The notes: a model not told the origin generated them from the letters alone. A DNA stretch of 64,000 nt from Edwardsiella hoshinae NBRC 105699 = ATCC 33379 (GCF_000474215.1 NZ_BAUC01000021.1:98174-162173), one strand, 5' to 3'. Positions 21,048 through 30,782 are shown, numbered from the stretch's first letter. Made by a program: numbers and translations.

Positions 21048-22262
21048 TTAATGGGCAGCCCATTCGATGGTGCTGAGATCCACGCCCTGCTTATGCATCT
21101 CCCACAGCGGAGAGAGGTCACGCAGACGGCCGATGGCGTTACGCACCAGATCGATGGCGTAGTCGACTTCTTCTTCCGTGGTAAAGCGCCCCAGAGAGAA
21201 GCGGATGGAGCTGTGCGCCAGCTCATCATTCAGGCCCAGTGCTCGCAGCACGTAGGATGGCTCCAGACTGGCGGAGGTACAGGCCGAACCGGAGGAGACG
21301 GCCAGATCCTTCAGCGCCATGATCAGAGATTCCCCTTCAACAAAGTTAAAGCTGACATTCAGGATATTCGGCGCCCCCTGCTCCAACGAGCCGTTCAGGT
21401 AAACCTCTTCGATATCCTTCAGCCCGTTCCACAGACGATCGCGCAGAGCGCGCAGACGCGGAACTTCCGTCGGCATCTCTTCCTTAGCGATGCGATAGGC
21501 TTCGCCCATCCCGACGATCTGGTGGACTGGCAGCGTACCGGAACGCATGCCGCGCTCGTGACCGCCGCCGTGCATCTGCGCCTCGATGCGCACACGCGGC
21601 TTACGGCGTACGTACAGCGCCCCGATGCCTTTCGGGCCATAAATCTTATGGCCCGAAAAGGACATCAGATCCACCTTCAGTTTGCTCAGATCAATCGGCA
21701 GTTTGCCCACACTTTGCGTGGCGTCGACATGGAAAATGATGCCACGCGCGCGGCACATCTCGCCGATGGTCTCAATATCCTGAATGATACCGATCTCGTT
21801 GTTGACATGCATGATGGAGACCAGGATGGTGTCATCGCGCATTGCCGCTTCCAGCTCTTGCAGATCGATCAGACCGTTGGATTGCGGCGCCATATAGGTC
21901 ACCTCAAAGCCCTCACGCTCCAGCTGACGGCAGGTATCCAGCACAGCCTTATGCTCGGTCTTGCTGGTGATGATGTGCTTACCTTTCTTCTGATAGAAGT
22001 TAGCCGCCCCTTTGATCGCCAGGTTATCAGCCTCGGTCGCGCCAGAGGTAAACACGATCTCGCGCGGATCGGCCCCGACCAACTCGGCAATGTTGTTACG
22101 CGCCACATCTACCGCTTCTTCGGCCTGCCAGCCGAAGCGGTGAGAGCGGGAGGCCGGGTTACCGAAAGTACCATCGAGCGTTAGATACTGCATCATCTTC
22201 TCAGCCACGCGCGGATCAGCCGGCGTCGTGGCGGAGTAGTCCATATAAATCGGTAATTTCAT
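21048..22262 (-). CDS. iscS: IscS, cysteine desulfurase
   Basis: PLP enzyme that releases sulfur from cysteine for cluster assembly and tRNA thiolation. The PLP-lysine segment [19 protein letters not shown] and the sulfur-carrying cysteine loop ([17 protein letters not shown]) are present. The ATG at 22262, with a GGAG ribosome site, gives 404 residues, the E. coli length. An open frame extends 17 codons upstream without family similarity. It is the second gene of the isc operon. Confidence 0.98.
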   Translation of the reverse strand: MKLPIYMDYSATTPADPRVAEKMMQYLTLDGTFGNPASRSHRFGWQAEEAVDVARNNIAELVGADPREIVFTSGATEADNLAIKGAANFYQKKGKHIITSKTEHKAVLDTCRQLEREGFEVTYMAPQSNGLIDLQELEAAMRDDTILVSIMHVNNEIGIIQDIETIGEMCRARGIIFHVDATQSVGKLPIDLSKLKVDLMSFSGHKIYGPKGIGALYVRRKPRVRIEAQMHGGGHERGMRSGTLPVHQIVGMGEAYRIAKEEMPTEVPRLRALRDRLWNGLKDIEEVYLNGSLEQGAPNILNVSFNFVEGESLIMALKDLAVSSGSACTSASLEPSYVLRALGLNDELAHSSIRFSLGRFTTEEEVDYAIDLVRNAIGRLRDLSPLWEMHKQGVDLSTIEWAAH

Positions 22263-22331
22263 TCTATTGCTCCGGACATCACTTCCAAAAATGATTTGTT
22301 TACGGGTGATCATTCAACGCCGTGCCTGCGC

Positions 22332-22829
22332 TTAAGCGCGCAGGTTCACGTTAATCATGTCCTGACGTCCAGCTGGCACGATGTTACGCCGAACGTCCAT
22401 ATCCTGCCGGTCGGCCACCACCAAGACCTCTTGGTTATTGACCAACTCCGCCAGTGAAATGTTATTGAGAAAACCGCTGATACGTTCGCTCAAATCACGC
22501 CATAAGGCGTGAGTCAAGCAGCGCGTGCCTCCCTGGCAGCCCCCCTTGCCCTGGCAACGGGTCGCGTCAACCGACTCATCGACCGCCGTGATCACGGCCC
22601 CCACGGCAATCTCTGCGGCATCTTTGCCTAACAGATAGCCACCGCCGGGACCACGCACGCTGGCGACCAGGCCGTTTTTACGCAGGCGAGAAAACAGTTG
22701 CTCCAGGTATGAGAGAGAGATCCCCTGGCGTTCTGAAATATCCGCCAACGGTACCGGCCCTTCCTGAGAGTGAAGTGCCACATCAAGCATGGCAGTTACG
22801 GCATAACGCCCTTTGGATGTCAGTCTCAT
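22332..22829 (-). CDS. iscR: IscR, Rrf2-family Fe-S sensing repressor
   Basis: Transcription factor that represses the isc operon when it holds a [2Fe-2S] cluster. The winged helix (residues 1-65, [19 protein letters not shown]) and the cluster ligands C92, C98, C104 and H107 ([16 protein letters not shown]) are present at exactly the E. coli positions. The ATG at 22829 gives 165 residues and starts [15 protein letters not shown]. An upstream in-frame ATG adds 12 residues and is unlikely. The gene is preceded by three IscR-type sites. Confidence 0.97.
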   Translation of the reverse strand: MRLTSKGRYAVTAMLDVALHSQEGPVPLADISERQGISLSYLEQLFSRLRKNGLVASVRGPGGGYLLGKDAAEIAVGAVITAVDESVDATRCQGKGGCQGGTRCLTHALWRDLSERISGFLNNISLAELVNNQEVLVVADRQDMDVRRNIVPAGRQDMINVNLRA

Positions 22830-22894
22830 GGCTAATAGTCCCTTTGGGAGTAAGAAGTGAAACATGCACGCTTATTCAACACGTTCATCCTCTC

Positions 22895-22919
22895 ATTCCC
22901 GACCATTTCAGTCAACTAT
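22895..22919 (-). promoter_or_regulatory. IscR type-1 operator, promoter-proximal
   Basis: A 25-base inverted repeat matching 23 positions of the IscR type-1 consensus (ATASYYGACTRWWWYAGTCRRSTAT) when read on the minus strand. It directly abuts the next site. Holo-IscR binding here would repress iscR itself. Confidence 0.8.
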
Positions 22920-22944
22920 TTATCCTACTATTTTACTCAGGTAT
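22920..22944 (-). promoter_or_regulatory. IscR type-1 operator, middle
   Basis: A second 25-base site matching 21 positions of the type-1 consensus, placed end to end with the site at 22895-22919 with no gap. Confidence 0.78.
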
Positions 22945-23014
22945 TGCCGTGCCGACCGGAGGGCGTTTATCCGTAAAAACCCGATGATAAGCTGATGGCC
23001 ACTCGTCATGCAAA

Positions 23015-23039
23015 ATACCCTAGTATCCTACTATGCTAT
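23015..23039 (-). promoter_or_regulatory. IscR type-1-like operator, distal
   Basis: A weaker third site matching about 18 of 25 consensus positions, with conserved ATA and TAT ends. E. coli also has three IscR sites at this promoter, which supports it. Confidence 0.55.
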
Positions 23040-23053
23040 AACGGCCAGACGCG

Positions 23054-23791
23054 TTAACTTTCGTGCCGTTCTGCGTGGTACTTATCAATAGAGGCCAAAA
23101 TGCCGCGCAGAATGTTCAGTTCCTGTGCCTCGGGACGCGCACGGGTAAACAAGCGACGCAGGCGGTTCATCACCTGCCCCGGATTCTTTTCACGGATAAA
23201 GCCAGTATGATGCAGCGTCTGCTCCAGATGGTGGTAGAAACGCTCCAAATCATCCACCAGCGGATAGGCCGCATCGTCTGCCGGCGGGTACTTCGCCGCT
23301 TGGCGATCCAAGTGAGCGACACGGATCTCATAGCTGAGGATCTGCACTGCCATCGCCAGGTTTAGCGAGCTGTACTCCGGGTTGGCCGGGATCTGCACAT
23401 GGTAATGGCACTTCTGCAATTCATCATTGGTCAGACCGACACGTTCACGGCCAAACACGATGGCCACTGGCGCATGCTCTGACTCCTGCGCCGCACGCTG
23501 ACCGCACTCACGCGGCTCTAGCATCGGCCAAGGCAACGAACGCGAACGGGCGCTCGTCCCCACTACCAGGCTACACCCAGCAATGGCCGCGTCGAAGCTA
23601 TCCACGATGGTGGCATTGCCAATCACGTCACTGGCGCCGGCAGCCAGGGCGATAGCCTGTGAATCGGGGCGCACCAGCGGATTAACCAGGTACAGATTGG
23701 TCAGCCCCATGGTCTTCATGGCGCGAGCCGTCGACCCCATGTTGCCGGTGTGGGAGGTTTCCACCAGCACGATGCGAATATTGTCCAGCAT
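23054..23791 (-). CDS. trmJ: TrmJ, tRNA (cytidine/uridine-2'-O) methyltransferase
   Basis: SPOUT-superfamily enzyme that methylates position 32 of several tRNAs. The N-terminal [20 protein letters not shown] and the knotted AdoMet-binding segments [15 protein letters not shown] and [17 protein letters not shown] are characteristic. Length is 245 residues against about 246 in E. coli. It lies upstream of the isc operon and divergent from suhB. Confidence 0.96.
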   Translation of the reverse strand: MLDNIRIVLVETSHTGNMGSTARAMKTMGLTNLYLVNPLVRPDSQAIALAAGASDVIGNATIVDSFDAAIAGCSLVVGTSARSRSLPWPMLEPRECGQRAAQESEHAPVAIVFGRERVGLTNDELQKCHYHVQIPANPEYSSLNLAMAVQILSYEIRVAHLDRQAAKYPPADDAAYPLVDDLERFYHHLEQTLHHTGFIREKNPGQVMNRLRRLFTRARPEAQELNILRGILASIDKYHAERHES

Positions 23792-23942
23792 GCTTACTCA
23801 TTACACGGTTGAATTGAGCTGACCATTTTACCATAAGCGACTATTAATGGTTTCGATTGATTTAGTCGTCGTAAACTCACAGGGATAAGCCTTTGATCTA
23901 CATCACAGCTTCAATTAGCTTACGTCGAATCGTAAAACAGCG

Positions 23943-23971
23943 TGGTTGTTTGCCATACGCTTTGCTATACT
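23943..23971 (+). promoter_or_regulatory. Probable sigma-70 promoter for suhB
   Basis: TATACT at 23966-23971 is preceded by TGC, making an extended -10 element, with a poor -35 (TGGTTG) 17 bases upstream. It would give a leader of about 40 bases before suhB. Confidence 0.5.
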
Positions 23972-24019
23972 CTGCGCCGTCTAAATTTCCCGTTCTTTAA
24001 CATCTAGTGGAAGATTCCC

Positions 24020-24823
24020 ATGCATCCGATGCTGAACATCGCCGTGCGCGCCGCGCGCAAGGCCGGTAACCTGATTGCCAAAAGTTACGAAACGCCCGAC
24101 GCAGTAGAAGCCAGCCAGAAAGGCAGCAATGATTTTGTGACCAACGTTGATCGTGATGCGGAACACCTGATCATCGAGACCATCCGCAAGTCTTATCCTA
24201 AGCACACCATTATCAGCGAAGAGTGTGGCGAACTGTTGGGTGAAGATCACGAGATCCAATGGGTAATCGATCCGCTGGATGGCACTACCAACTTCGTTAA
24301 GCGTCTGCCGCACTTCTCCGTCTCCATTGCCGTCCGTATCAAAGGGCGTACCGAAGTCGCTGTTGTCTACGATCCGATGCGTAACGAGCTGTACACGGCT
24401 ACCCGTGGTCAGGGCGCACAGCTCAACGGTTACCGCCTGCGTACCGGCCAAGCGAAAGATCTGAATGGCACCATTCTGGCTACCGGCTTCCCGTTCAAGG
24501 TGAAACATCACGCCGCTACCTACATCAAGATGATCGATAAGCTGTTTACGCAGTGTGCCGACTTCCGTCGTACCGGTTCCGCCGCGTTGGATCTGGCCTA
24601 TGTGGCCGCTGGCCGAGTGGATGGCTTCTTCGAGATCGGCCTGAAGCCGTGGGATTTTGCTGCGGGTGAACTGCTAGTGCGTGAAGCGGGTGGCCTGGTC
24701 ACCGACTTCGTCGGCGGTCACGGCTACCTGGCGAGCGGCAACATCGTCGCCGGCAACCCACGCGTAGTTAAATCGCTACTGGGTGCCCTGCGTGATGAAC
24801 TGAGCGATGCGCTAAAGCGCTAA
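24020..24823 (+). CDS. suhB: SuhB, inositol-1-monophosphatase
   Basis: Mg-dependent phosphatase that also joins the Nus complex in rRNA antitermination. Motif A (WVIDPLDGTTNF) and motif B (KPWDFAAGELLVREAGG) of the IMPase family are visible. Its 267 residues match E. coli. It is divergent from trmJ and closed by its own terminator. Confidence 0.98.
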   Translation: MHPMLNIAVRAARKAGNLIAKSYETPDAVEASQKGSNDFVTNVDRDAEHLIIETIRKSYPKHTIISEECGELLGEDHEIQWVIDPLDGTTNFVKRLPHFSVSIAVRIKGRTEVAVVYDPMRNELYTATRGQGAQLNGYRLRTGQAKDLNGTILATGFPFKVKHHAATYIKMIDKLFTQCADFRRTGSAALDLAYVAAGRVDGFFEIGLKPWDFAAGELLVREAGGLVTDFVGGHGYLASGNIVAGNPRVVKSLLGALRDELSDALKR

Positions 24824-24843
24824 TGCCACGCGCTGCATGACTG

Positions 24844-24877
24844 ACACCCTGCCCGCTTGCGCGCAGGGTGTTTTTTT
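24844..24877 (+). terminator. Terminator after suhB
   Basis: Stem ACACCCTGC/GCAGGGTGT followed by seven T residues, 21 bases past the stop. Confidence 0.93.
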
Positions 24878-25009
24878 ATCTGCCCCCCGCGTAACCAATA
24901 TGCGTCACGTCCCGGCGCAAATTCGGTCTACTCCGACGGCGTGCCGTAACGGACTTTGCTATGCTTAAGCTTGATTGATTCCAGCGTTATCCAGGCCGGG
25001 GGAAAACCT

Positions 25010-26041
25010 ATGCAGAACGCAAGCCCGCCGCCCGAGGCTCGCACACCCGCCGCTCGGCGCTGTACCTTGGCGCTGACCTTATTGATCGCCGACGCGCCAC
25101 TGACATCGCAGCGTCTATGCCAGATTAACCACCAGCTCCCCCAGGAGGCGGAGGCCGATCTGAGTCATCTGATCGGCGAGATGATGCGCTATCACGCCTT
25201 ACATCTCAGTTATCACCCACGTCAAGGCTATCGCCTGTATGGTTCGGCCTATGAGTGGCGTCTGTGTCTACTGCATTGGCTCCAACGGGGAATACGGCTC
25301 TCCCCCGAACGCTCACAGAGCCTGCTGTCCAGCGCACTGCAACAGGTCGGTGCCCCGTTCCCCCCTGAGACGACTCTAGCGCGACTTGACGCCTTACTCG
25401 ATCAAAGTACCCCGCCATCCTGCTTCACTTTCAGCGCCCGCCAGAAACAGATCATCGGCTTGATGTTGCTGTTTGCCTACCTACAACACCAACGTCATCC
25501 GCTAACTACCCTGCTGCCCTGCTGGCTCCCCGCCATCCATCGCCGCGCCTTACAGCAGAAGTGTGAATATGACAGTGCAGGCGCGCTGTGTCAGTTCCTC
25601 TTCAAGCATCTCGCTTTTGAAGTACGCCAACAGGAGCAGCTATTCACTACTCTGATGCTGAGCCTGCTAAAGAATCACAACGCCGCGCCGCGAGATAACG
25701 AGCAGGATCGTATCCTGATGCAAGAGGTCGAAGGAAGTGTGGAGCACGTAGAGGTGTGCAGCGGCATCCGCTTTCCCCAACGAGAGCAACTCTGCTCTCG
25801 GCTCTTCGCCCATCTGGGCGCCGCCATCGAGCGCGCGCGCTTCGGTATTCGCATCGGCACGCCACTGCTGGCTGAGTTGGAGTCGCATCACCCGGGTCTC
25901 TTGACCCTGACCCGCGACAGTATCGCCGGATTGGAGCGTCATTACCGCATCCGCTTCTCTCCCGAGGAGTTAAGTCTGATCGCCGTCAGTCTCGGAGCCT
26001 GGTTGATGCAAGCGGGCAAACTGCAAGAAACGGCATCATAA
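25010..26041 (+). CDS. csiE: CsiE, stationary-phase PRD-domain protein
   Basis: Resembles CsiE, a stationary-phase-induced protein with two PTS-regulation (PRD)-like domains but no known DNA-binding activity. The C-terminal RIRFSPEELSLIAVSLGAWL and the HLAFEVRQQEQLFTTLMLSL segments fit. The ATG at 25010 is chosen for its GGGGGAAAA ribosome site; an in-frame start 18 codons upstream has no good site. About 343 residues. It lies between suhB and glyA and reads toward glyA. Confidence 0.82.
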   Translation: MQNASPPPEARTPAARRCTLALTLLIADAPLTSQRLCQINHQLPQEAEADLSHLIGEMMRYHALHLSYHPRQGYRLYGSAYEWRLCLLHWLQRGIRLSPERSQSLLSSALQQVGAPFPPETTLARLDALLDQSTPPSCFTFSARQKQIIGLMLLFAYLQHQRHPLTTLLPCWLPAIHRRALQQKCEYDSAGALCQFLFKHLAFEVRQQEQLFTTLMLSLLKNHNAAPRDNEQDRILMQEVEGSVEHVEVCSGIRFPQREQLCSRLFAHLGAAIERARFGIRIGTPLLAELESHHPGLLTLTRDSIAGLERHYRIRFSPEELSLIAVSLGAWLMQAGKLQETAS

Positions 26042-26066
26042 AAAAGCCCGCACGGCGGCGGGCTCG
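26041..26066 (-). terminator. Terminator between csiE and glyA
   Basis: GC-rich stem AGCCCGC/GCGGGCT with a minus-strand run of T residues, 25 bases past the glyA stop. It may also stop csiE transcripts, though it lacks T residues on the plus strand. Confidence 0.85.
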
Positions 26067-26090
26067 ATAATGCAAGTTAAGTCTGTACGA

Positions 26091-27344
26091 TCAGGCATAG
26101 ACCGGCAGACGGGCGCAGATCGCCAGAACCTTCTGCTGGGTGCGCGCGATCACCGCTTCATCATGGATGTTATCCAGCACGTCGCACATCCAACCGGCCA
26201 GTTCACGCGAGTCCGCCTCGTTGAAGCCACGGCGCGTGATCGCCGGGGTACCGACGCGGATGCCGGAGGTGACGAACGGACTTTGCGGATCGTTTGGTAC
26301 GCTATTTTTGTTAACGGTGATGTTGGCGCGCCCCAGAGCGGCATCCGCCTCTTTACCGGTTATCTGCTTGTCGACCAGATCCACCAGGAACAAATGGTTT
26401 TCGGTTCCGCCGGAGACGACCTTGTAGCCGCGTTGCAAGAAGACCTCGACCATCGCCTTAGCATTTTTCGCAACCTGTTGCTGGTAACGGGTAAACTCAG
26501 GCTCCATCGCCTCTTTCAACGCCACCGCCTTAGCGGCGATAACGTGCATCAACGGGCCGCCCTGCGCCCCAGGGAACACGGCGGAATTCAGCTTCTTATA
26601 CAGCGCCTCATCCAACCCTTGCGCCAGGATCAGACCACCGCGCGGACCAGCCAAGGTCTTGTGAGTGGTCGTGGTGACGACATGGGCGTGAGGAAGCGGA
26701 TTCGGATAGACGCCAGCGGCGACCAATCCTGCCACATGCGCCATATCCACAAACAGATACGCACCGATGCTGTCGGCGATCTCGCGCATCCGCGCCCAAT
26801 CGACGACGCCGGAATAGGCGGAGAAGCCGCCGATAATCATCTTCGGACGATGCGTCTGCGCCTGTACGGCCAAATCGTCATAGTCAATTCGGCCCTGGGC
26901 ATCGATGCCATAAGGCACCACGTTATACAACTTACCGGAGAAGTTAACCGGAGAGCCGTGAGTCAGATGGCCGCCGTGCGCCAGATTCATCCCCAATACC
27001 GTATCGCCTGGCTGCAACAATGCGGTATAAACGGCGAAGTTAGCTTGCGACCCGGAGTGCGGTTGTACGTTGGCATAATCGGCACCGAATAATGCCTTGG
27101 CGCGATCGATAGCCAGTTGCTCGACCTGATCCACATACTCGCAACCGCCGTAATAACGCTTGCCCGGATAACCTTCAGCATATTTATTGGTCAATTGGGA
27201 ACCCTGAGCCTGCATGACTCGAGGACTGGTATAGTTCTCCGAGGCGATCAGCTCAATGTGCTGCTCCTGACGCTCCACTTCCTGCTGCATTGCCTGCCAC
27301 AATTCGGCATCGTAATCGGCAATGTTCATTTCACGCTTTAACAT
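26091..27344 (-). CDS. glyA: Serine hydroxymethyltransferase
   Basis: PLP enzyme that interconverts serine and glycine and supplies one-carbon units on tetrahydrofolate. The PLP-lysine segment [17 protein letters not shown] and the N-terminal [16 protein letters not shown] are characteristic. Its 417 residues equal E. coli GlyA, and the start [16 protein letters not shown] aligns with it. It is divergent from hmp, with a PurR-like box between them. Confidence 0.98.
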   Translation of the reverse strand: MLKREMNIADYDAELWQAMQQEVERQEQHIELIASENYTSPRVMQAQGSQLTNKYAEGYPGKRYYGGCEYVDQVEQLAIDRAKALFGADYANVQPHSGSQANFAVYTALLQPGDTVLGMNLAHGGHLTHGSPVNFSGKLYNVVPYGIDAQGRIDYDDLAVQAQTHRPKMIIGGFSAYSGVVDWARMREIADSIGAYLFVDMAHVAGLVAAGVYPNPLPHAHVVTTTTHKTLAGPRGGLILAQGLDEALYKKLNSAVFPGAQGGPLMHVIAAKAVALKEAMEPEFTRYQQQVAKNAKAMVEVFLQRGYKVVSGGTENHLFLVDLVDKQITGKEADAALGRANITVNKNSVPNDPQSPFVTSGIRVGTPAITRRGFNEADSRELAGWMCDVLDNIHDEAVIARTQQKVLAICARLPVYA

Positions 27345-27478
27345 CCGTTTCTCCTGACTCAGCTAACCGTTTTTGAGTAAATCTTGGCTCCCACAGCCAA
27401 TACAACCCCACCCAAACGGGTACTCGACCACAGTGTAATCTGTTTTTAGCTTGTTAAAAACACCCTTCCCTGATTTTT

Positions 27479-27494
27479 ACGCAAACGTTTGGCT
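27479..27494. promoter_or_regulatory. PurR-type operator upstream of glyA
   Basis: ACGCAAACGTTTGGCT matches the core of the PurR box (ACGCAAACGTTTNCNT), including the central CAAACGTTTG palindrome. PurR represses glyA in E. coli, so the site fits its neighbour. Confidence 0.7.
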
Positions 27495-27641
27495 TGGGAT
27501 GACACAAGGGAAAATGCCAGCACTAACCGATGTTACATTCGTGTACTAAGCCACGTTCGCTCGCATAAAAAATCATCACTACCGTAACGCTAATCGCTGC
27601 ACATCGGCAATGACTGATTTACAACGACGCCAAAAATGATT

Positions 27642-27664
27642 AAGTTGTATTTTAAATGCAATTT
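27642..27664. promoter_or_regulatory. NsrR-type operator upstream of hmp
   Basis: An 11-1-11 imperfect inverted repeat (AAGTTGTATTT T AAATGCAATTT) ends 37 bases before the hmp start. It resembles the E. coli hmp NsrR site in spacing and in its ATTT/AAAT core. NsrR is a nitric-oxide-sensing Fe-S repressor of hmp. Confidence 0.65.
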
Positions 27665-27701
27665 AATCATTGCCGACCATCACACCAGTAAAGGAAACGC
27701 T

Positions 27702-28895
27702 ATGTTAGATGAGAAGAGCATCGCGATAGTGCAATCAACACTGCCCCTACTGCAACAGTATGGGCCAGGGCTGACCAATCACTTCTATCAACGTATGTTA
27801 AGCCATCACCCTGAGTTACAAGCCATTTTCAATATGAGTCATCAGCGCAACGGCGCTCAGCGTGAGGCCTTATTCAATGCTCTTTGCGCCTATGCCGCAC
27901 ACATCGATCATCCCGCCACATTGAGCACCGCCGTAGAGCGCATCGCCCACAAGCATGCCAGCTTCGCTATCCAACCGGAGCAATACGCCATCGTCGGCCA
28001 CCATCTGCTCAAGACCCTGGAGGAGGTGTTTAATCCCGGCGAAGACGTGTTGACGGCCTGGAGCAAGGCCTACGCTGTATTGGCGCAAATATTTATTGAG
28101 CGCGAGACTCAGTTGTATCGGCAACAGGCAGCACAACCGGGCGGCTGGCAACATCAGCGTGCATTTCGCATCAGTGAAAAACGTAAGGAGAGCACGCTGA
28201 TCACCCGCTTTACCCTGGTACCCGTGGATGGAAAACCCGTAGCTGACTTTCTACCGGGACAGTACCTGGGGGTCTATGTCCGCCACCCCAGTCTAGCTCG
28301 TCAGGCAATCCGTCAATACTCCCTGACTCACGCGCCGAATGGCTGCGATTACCGCATCGCCGTCAAACGCGAGGAGCAAGGTGCCGTCTCGCGCTACCTG
28401 CACGATGTCGCACAACCTGGCGAGACGCTATACCTGTCCGCCCCTTGCGGGACGTTCACCCTCGACGTGCCCCCACCGACGCCAGTCACGCTAATCTCTG
28501 CCGGCGTCGGCGCCACGCCACTACTCAGCATGCTCGACAGCCTGAGCACCCAGGGACACCAGGCGCCGCTCTACTGGTTGCATGCCGCCGAAAACGCGCA
28601 AGTATGGGCCTTCGGCGCGGAGGTCGAACGCCTGCTATCGACGCTACCCCAAGCACAGGCCCATCTCTGGCTACGCCAGGATACGCACGCCGCGCCAGTT
28701 CTCCGACAAACACGTTGCCATGCTGGCATAATGGATCTCACTATGTTGGGCAAGGCGTTGAACGATACCAACATGCAGTTCTATTTCTGTGGCCCGGTTG
28801 GTTTTATGCAGCACGTGGCTCAACAGCTAGTCGCCCAGGGTGTCGATACCGGGCGTCTGCATTATGAATGCTTCGGGCCACATAAGATCTTGTGA
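27702..28895 (+). CDS. hmp: Flavohaemoglobin, nitric oxide dioxygenase
   Basis: Detoxifies nitric oxide to nitrate using NADPH and oxygen. The N-terminal globin domain (about residues 1-137) contains the proximal-histidine region YAIVGHHLLKTLEEV. The FAD-binding RQYSLTHAP motif and the NAD-binding ISAGVGATPLLSML follow. The ATG at 27702, with an AAAGGAAA ribosome site, gives 397 residues, close to the E. coli length; an open frame runs 22 codons further upstream through the NsrR-like site. It is the last core gene before the island. Confidence 0.97.
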   Translation: MLDEKSIAIVQSTLPLLQQYGPGLTNHFYQRMLSHHPELQAIFNMSHQRNGAQREALFNALCAYAAHIDHPATLSTAVERIAHKHASFAIQPEQYAIVGHHLLKTLEEVFNPGEDVLTAWSKAYAVLAQIFIERETQLYRQQAAQPGGWQHQRAFRISEKRKESTLITRFTLVPVDGKPVADFLPGQYLGVYVRHPSLARQAIRQYSLTHAPNGCDYRIAVKREEQGAVSRYLHDVAQPGETLYLSAPCGTFTLDVPPPTPVTLISAGVGATPLLSMLDSLSTQGHQAPLYWLHAAENAQVWAFGAEVERLLSTLPQAQAHLWLRQDTHAAPVLRQTRCHAGIMDLTMLGKALNDTNMQFYFCGPVGFMQHVAQQLVAQGVDTGRLHYECFGPHKIL

Positions 28896-29286
28896 GCCCA
28901 AATACCACAACTACGTAGGCCTAATAGAACGGATGGCGACAGCACGTCGCCCATCCATGTTCGCCCCCCTCCGCCACAACCCTGCTACGCGAACGCTTCC
29001 TGCGCACTAATTGCTCAACAGAGAGGCGGTGTAAATCGCCGACCAACCAGCGCGGACTACGCTGACACTGTCCCGGGCTGATGGGACGGTGGCACAATAA
29101 CCGCACTCAGCCTCGCCAGGGAAGGATGAATGCGCATGAATAGCCGCATGCGGTTCAACACAGACTCACCTTGCGATGGTCAACCTGGGGCAGTAAGAGA
29201 TGCCGCATGACTTAACCGGCGCTCGGCGTAGAGTAGCGGGGATGGCACCAGACTCAAGCGACGCCGAGAAAAGAGATAAAGAAAAA
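28896..29286. other. Non-coding stretch between hmp and the tRNA-Asp remnant
   Basis: No convincing gene. A short imperfect inverted repeat (GGATGGCGAC with GTCGCCCATCC) at about 28931-28958 may end the hmp transcript. The rest has scattered stops in all frames and no recognisable product. Confidence 0.5.
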
Positions 29287-29310
29287 CCCCGGTTCATTGC
29301 TGAACCGGGG
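29282..29310 (-). terminator. Orphan tRNA-operon terminator at the left junction
   Basis: Perfect stem CCCCGGTTCA/TGAACCGGGG with a TTGC loop and a minus-strand T-run, immediately outside the left attachment repeat. It is best explained as the original host terminator of the tRNA-Asp gene, now 28.8 kb away from that gene because of the insertion. Confidence 0.75.
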
Positions 29311-29314
29311 CTTA

Positions 29315-29334
29315 GAATAGTGGCGGAACGGACG
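29315..29334. repeat. Left attachment repeat (attL core)
   Basis: GAATAGTGGCGGAACGGACG, identical to 58062-58081. Bases 29321-29334 reproduce the last 14 bases of tRNA-Asp, but the rest of the tRNA is missing here. Confidence 0.93.
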
Positions 29335-29451
29335 TCCGCTTGATATAAATCCGATTTGGTACGACAACGTCAACTAAACCCGCACAAATACAGTAAATCA
29401 CACTATTACCCGTCCGATGTATGTTAGCCCAATCCAAAGAAAGCTTCAATT

Positions 29452-29476
29452 AATGGCATACCAGATGGCATACTGA
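29452..29476. repeat. Candidate integrase arm-type repeats, left
   Basis: Two direct copies of ATGGCATAC 12 bases apart lie just upstream of the integrase gene. The same pair, in the same orientation and spacing, occurs at 57991-58015 near the right end, which suggests binding sites for the integrase N-terminal domain. Confidence 0.65.
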
Positions 29477-29509
29477 AGACATACTTAGATTTAAAGGAAG
29501 CCACCACTT

Positions 29510-30718
29510 ATGGCCTTACTCACGGATACCAAAGCCCGTCATATCAAACCCAATGACAAACCGATTTCGCATGGTGGTGTCACTGGCCTTACACTACATC
29601 CCTCTTCCACTAAAGGACGCGGAAAGTGGGTGCTACGCTACGTCAGCCCTGTCACTCAGAAACGACGTAATGCCGGTCTTGGCTCTTACCCTGAAATCGG
29701 TATTGCCGAAGCGGCTAAACTCGCGCAAACCATGCGAGAACAATTATCGGCTGGAGATGACCCTCTTGAACTCAAAAAAGCGGAGACGACCAAAATCGTA
29801 ATTCCGACTTTTGAAGAGGCTGCACGAAAAGTTCATACTGAGTTGCTGCCAGGATGGCGTAACAAAAAGCATGCCCGGCAGTGGATATCTACACTCGAAC
29901 AGCATGTGTTTCCTGCTATGGGGACCGTTCCTCTTGATGCGATTACGCCAGCCAATGTTGCGGATGTTTTGCGTCCTTCGTGGATGACTATCCCCGAAAC
30001 CTCCGGACGGGTAAAACAGCGTATTCATAAAGTAATGCAGTGGGCCTGGGCTCATGGGTTCTGCTCAGCCAATCCTGTTGATGTTGTAGACCACCTCCTT
30101 CCCCAGCAGGTCAGCGCCAGTATACGTACTGAACATCAGCCTGCCATGCCATGGAAAGTCATACCGTTATACATCGCCAGCCGCGTTTATACTGAAGATC
30201 GTTACAACGTTAGCCGAGGATTACTATTGTTTGTCATACTGACAGCATGTCGTTCGGGCGAAGCTCGTGCGATGGAATGGTGCGAAATTGATTTTAAACG
30301 CAAGATCTGGACCATCCCACCAGGTCGAATGAAAGGCGGTGTCCGGCACAGGGTACCTCTGTCTCAGCAGGCAATTGGGCTACTTGAACAAATGAGAGGA
30401 TTACATGAGATGCTGGTATTCCCTTCCCCCAGAAAACAAACTGTTCTCTCCGATATGGTTTTGACATCATTTTTGCGTAAAACCAAAGCTATCAGCGATA
30501 CCCAGGGACGATTTGCTGTCGCGCATGGATTTCGTTCCAGCTTCCGTGACTGGTGCAGTGAACAACGCTATCCGCATGATTTAGCTGAACGAGCACTGGC
30601 TCATACTATCAGGAACAAATCTGAAGCAGCCTACCATCGTACCGACCTGTTGAATGAACGACGGCCGATGATGCAGGCATGGGCAGATTACGTTATGTCT
30701 GCGGTCTCGACGACCTGA
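29510..30718 (+). CDS. P4-type tyrosine integrase
   Basis: A 402-residue site-specific recombinase that inserts and excises the island at tRNA-Asp. The N-terminal DUF4102-type arm-binding domain (about residues 1-90) is followed by a core-binding domain and a catalytic domain. Catalytic residues are visible as the first arginine in TACRSGEARAMEW, HxxR in HGFRSSFRDWC, and the nucleophile tyrosine probably in EAAYHRTDLL. An AAAGGAAG ribosome site precedes the ATG. It sits at the element edge, as usual for P4-like islands. Confidence 0.95.
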   Translation: MALLTDTKARHIKPNDKPISHGGVTGLTLHPSSTKGRGKWVLRYVSPVTQKRRNAGLGSYPEIGIAEAAKLAQTMREQLSAGDDPLELKKAETTKIVIPTFEEAARKVHTELLPGWRNKKHARQWISTLEQHVFPAMGTVPLDAITPANVADVLRPSWMTIPETSGRVKQRIHKVMQWAWAHGFCSANPVDVVDHLLPQQVSASIRTEHQPAMPWKVIPLYIASRVYTEDRYNVSRGLLLFVILTACRSGEARAMEWCEIDFKRKIWTIPPGRMKGGVRHRVPLSQQAIGLLEQMRGLHEMLVFPSPRKQTVLSDMVLTSFLRKTKAISDTQGRFAVAHGFRSSFRDWCSEQRYPHDLAERALAHTIRNKSEAAYHRTDLLNERRPMMQAWADYVMSAVSTT

Positions 30719-30782
30719 GAAAGCCGTTTTCGCATCTGCAGAGACTTTCAACCCCACTCATATAATAGACCTGGAGGCGTTT

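Noticed and set aside
26070..27092. A 340-codon plus-strand open frame
   Set aside because: Antisense to glyA; no start site or family similarity.
28921..29106. A 61-codon minus-strand open frame after hmp
   Set aside because: No ribosome site, arginine/cysteine-rich random-looking translation and no neighbour in an operon.
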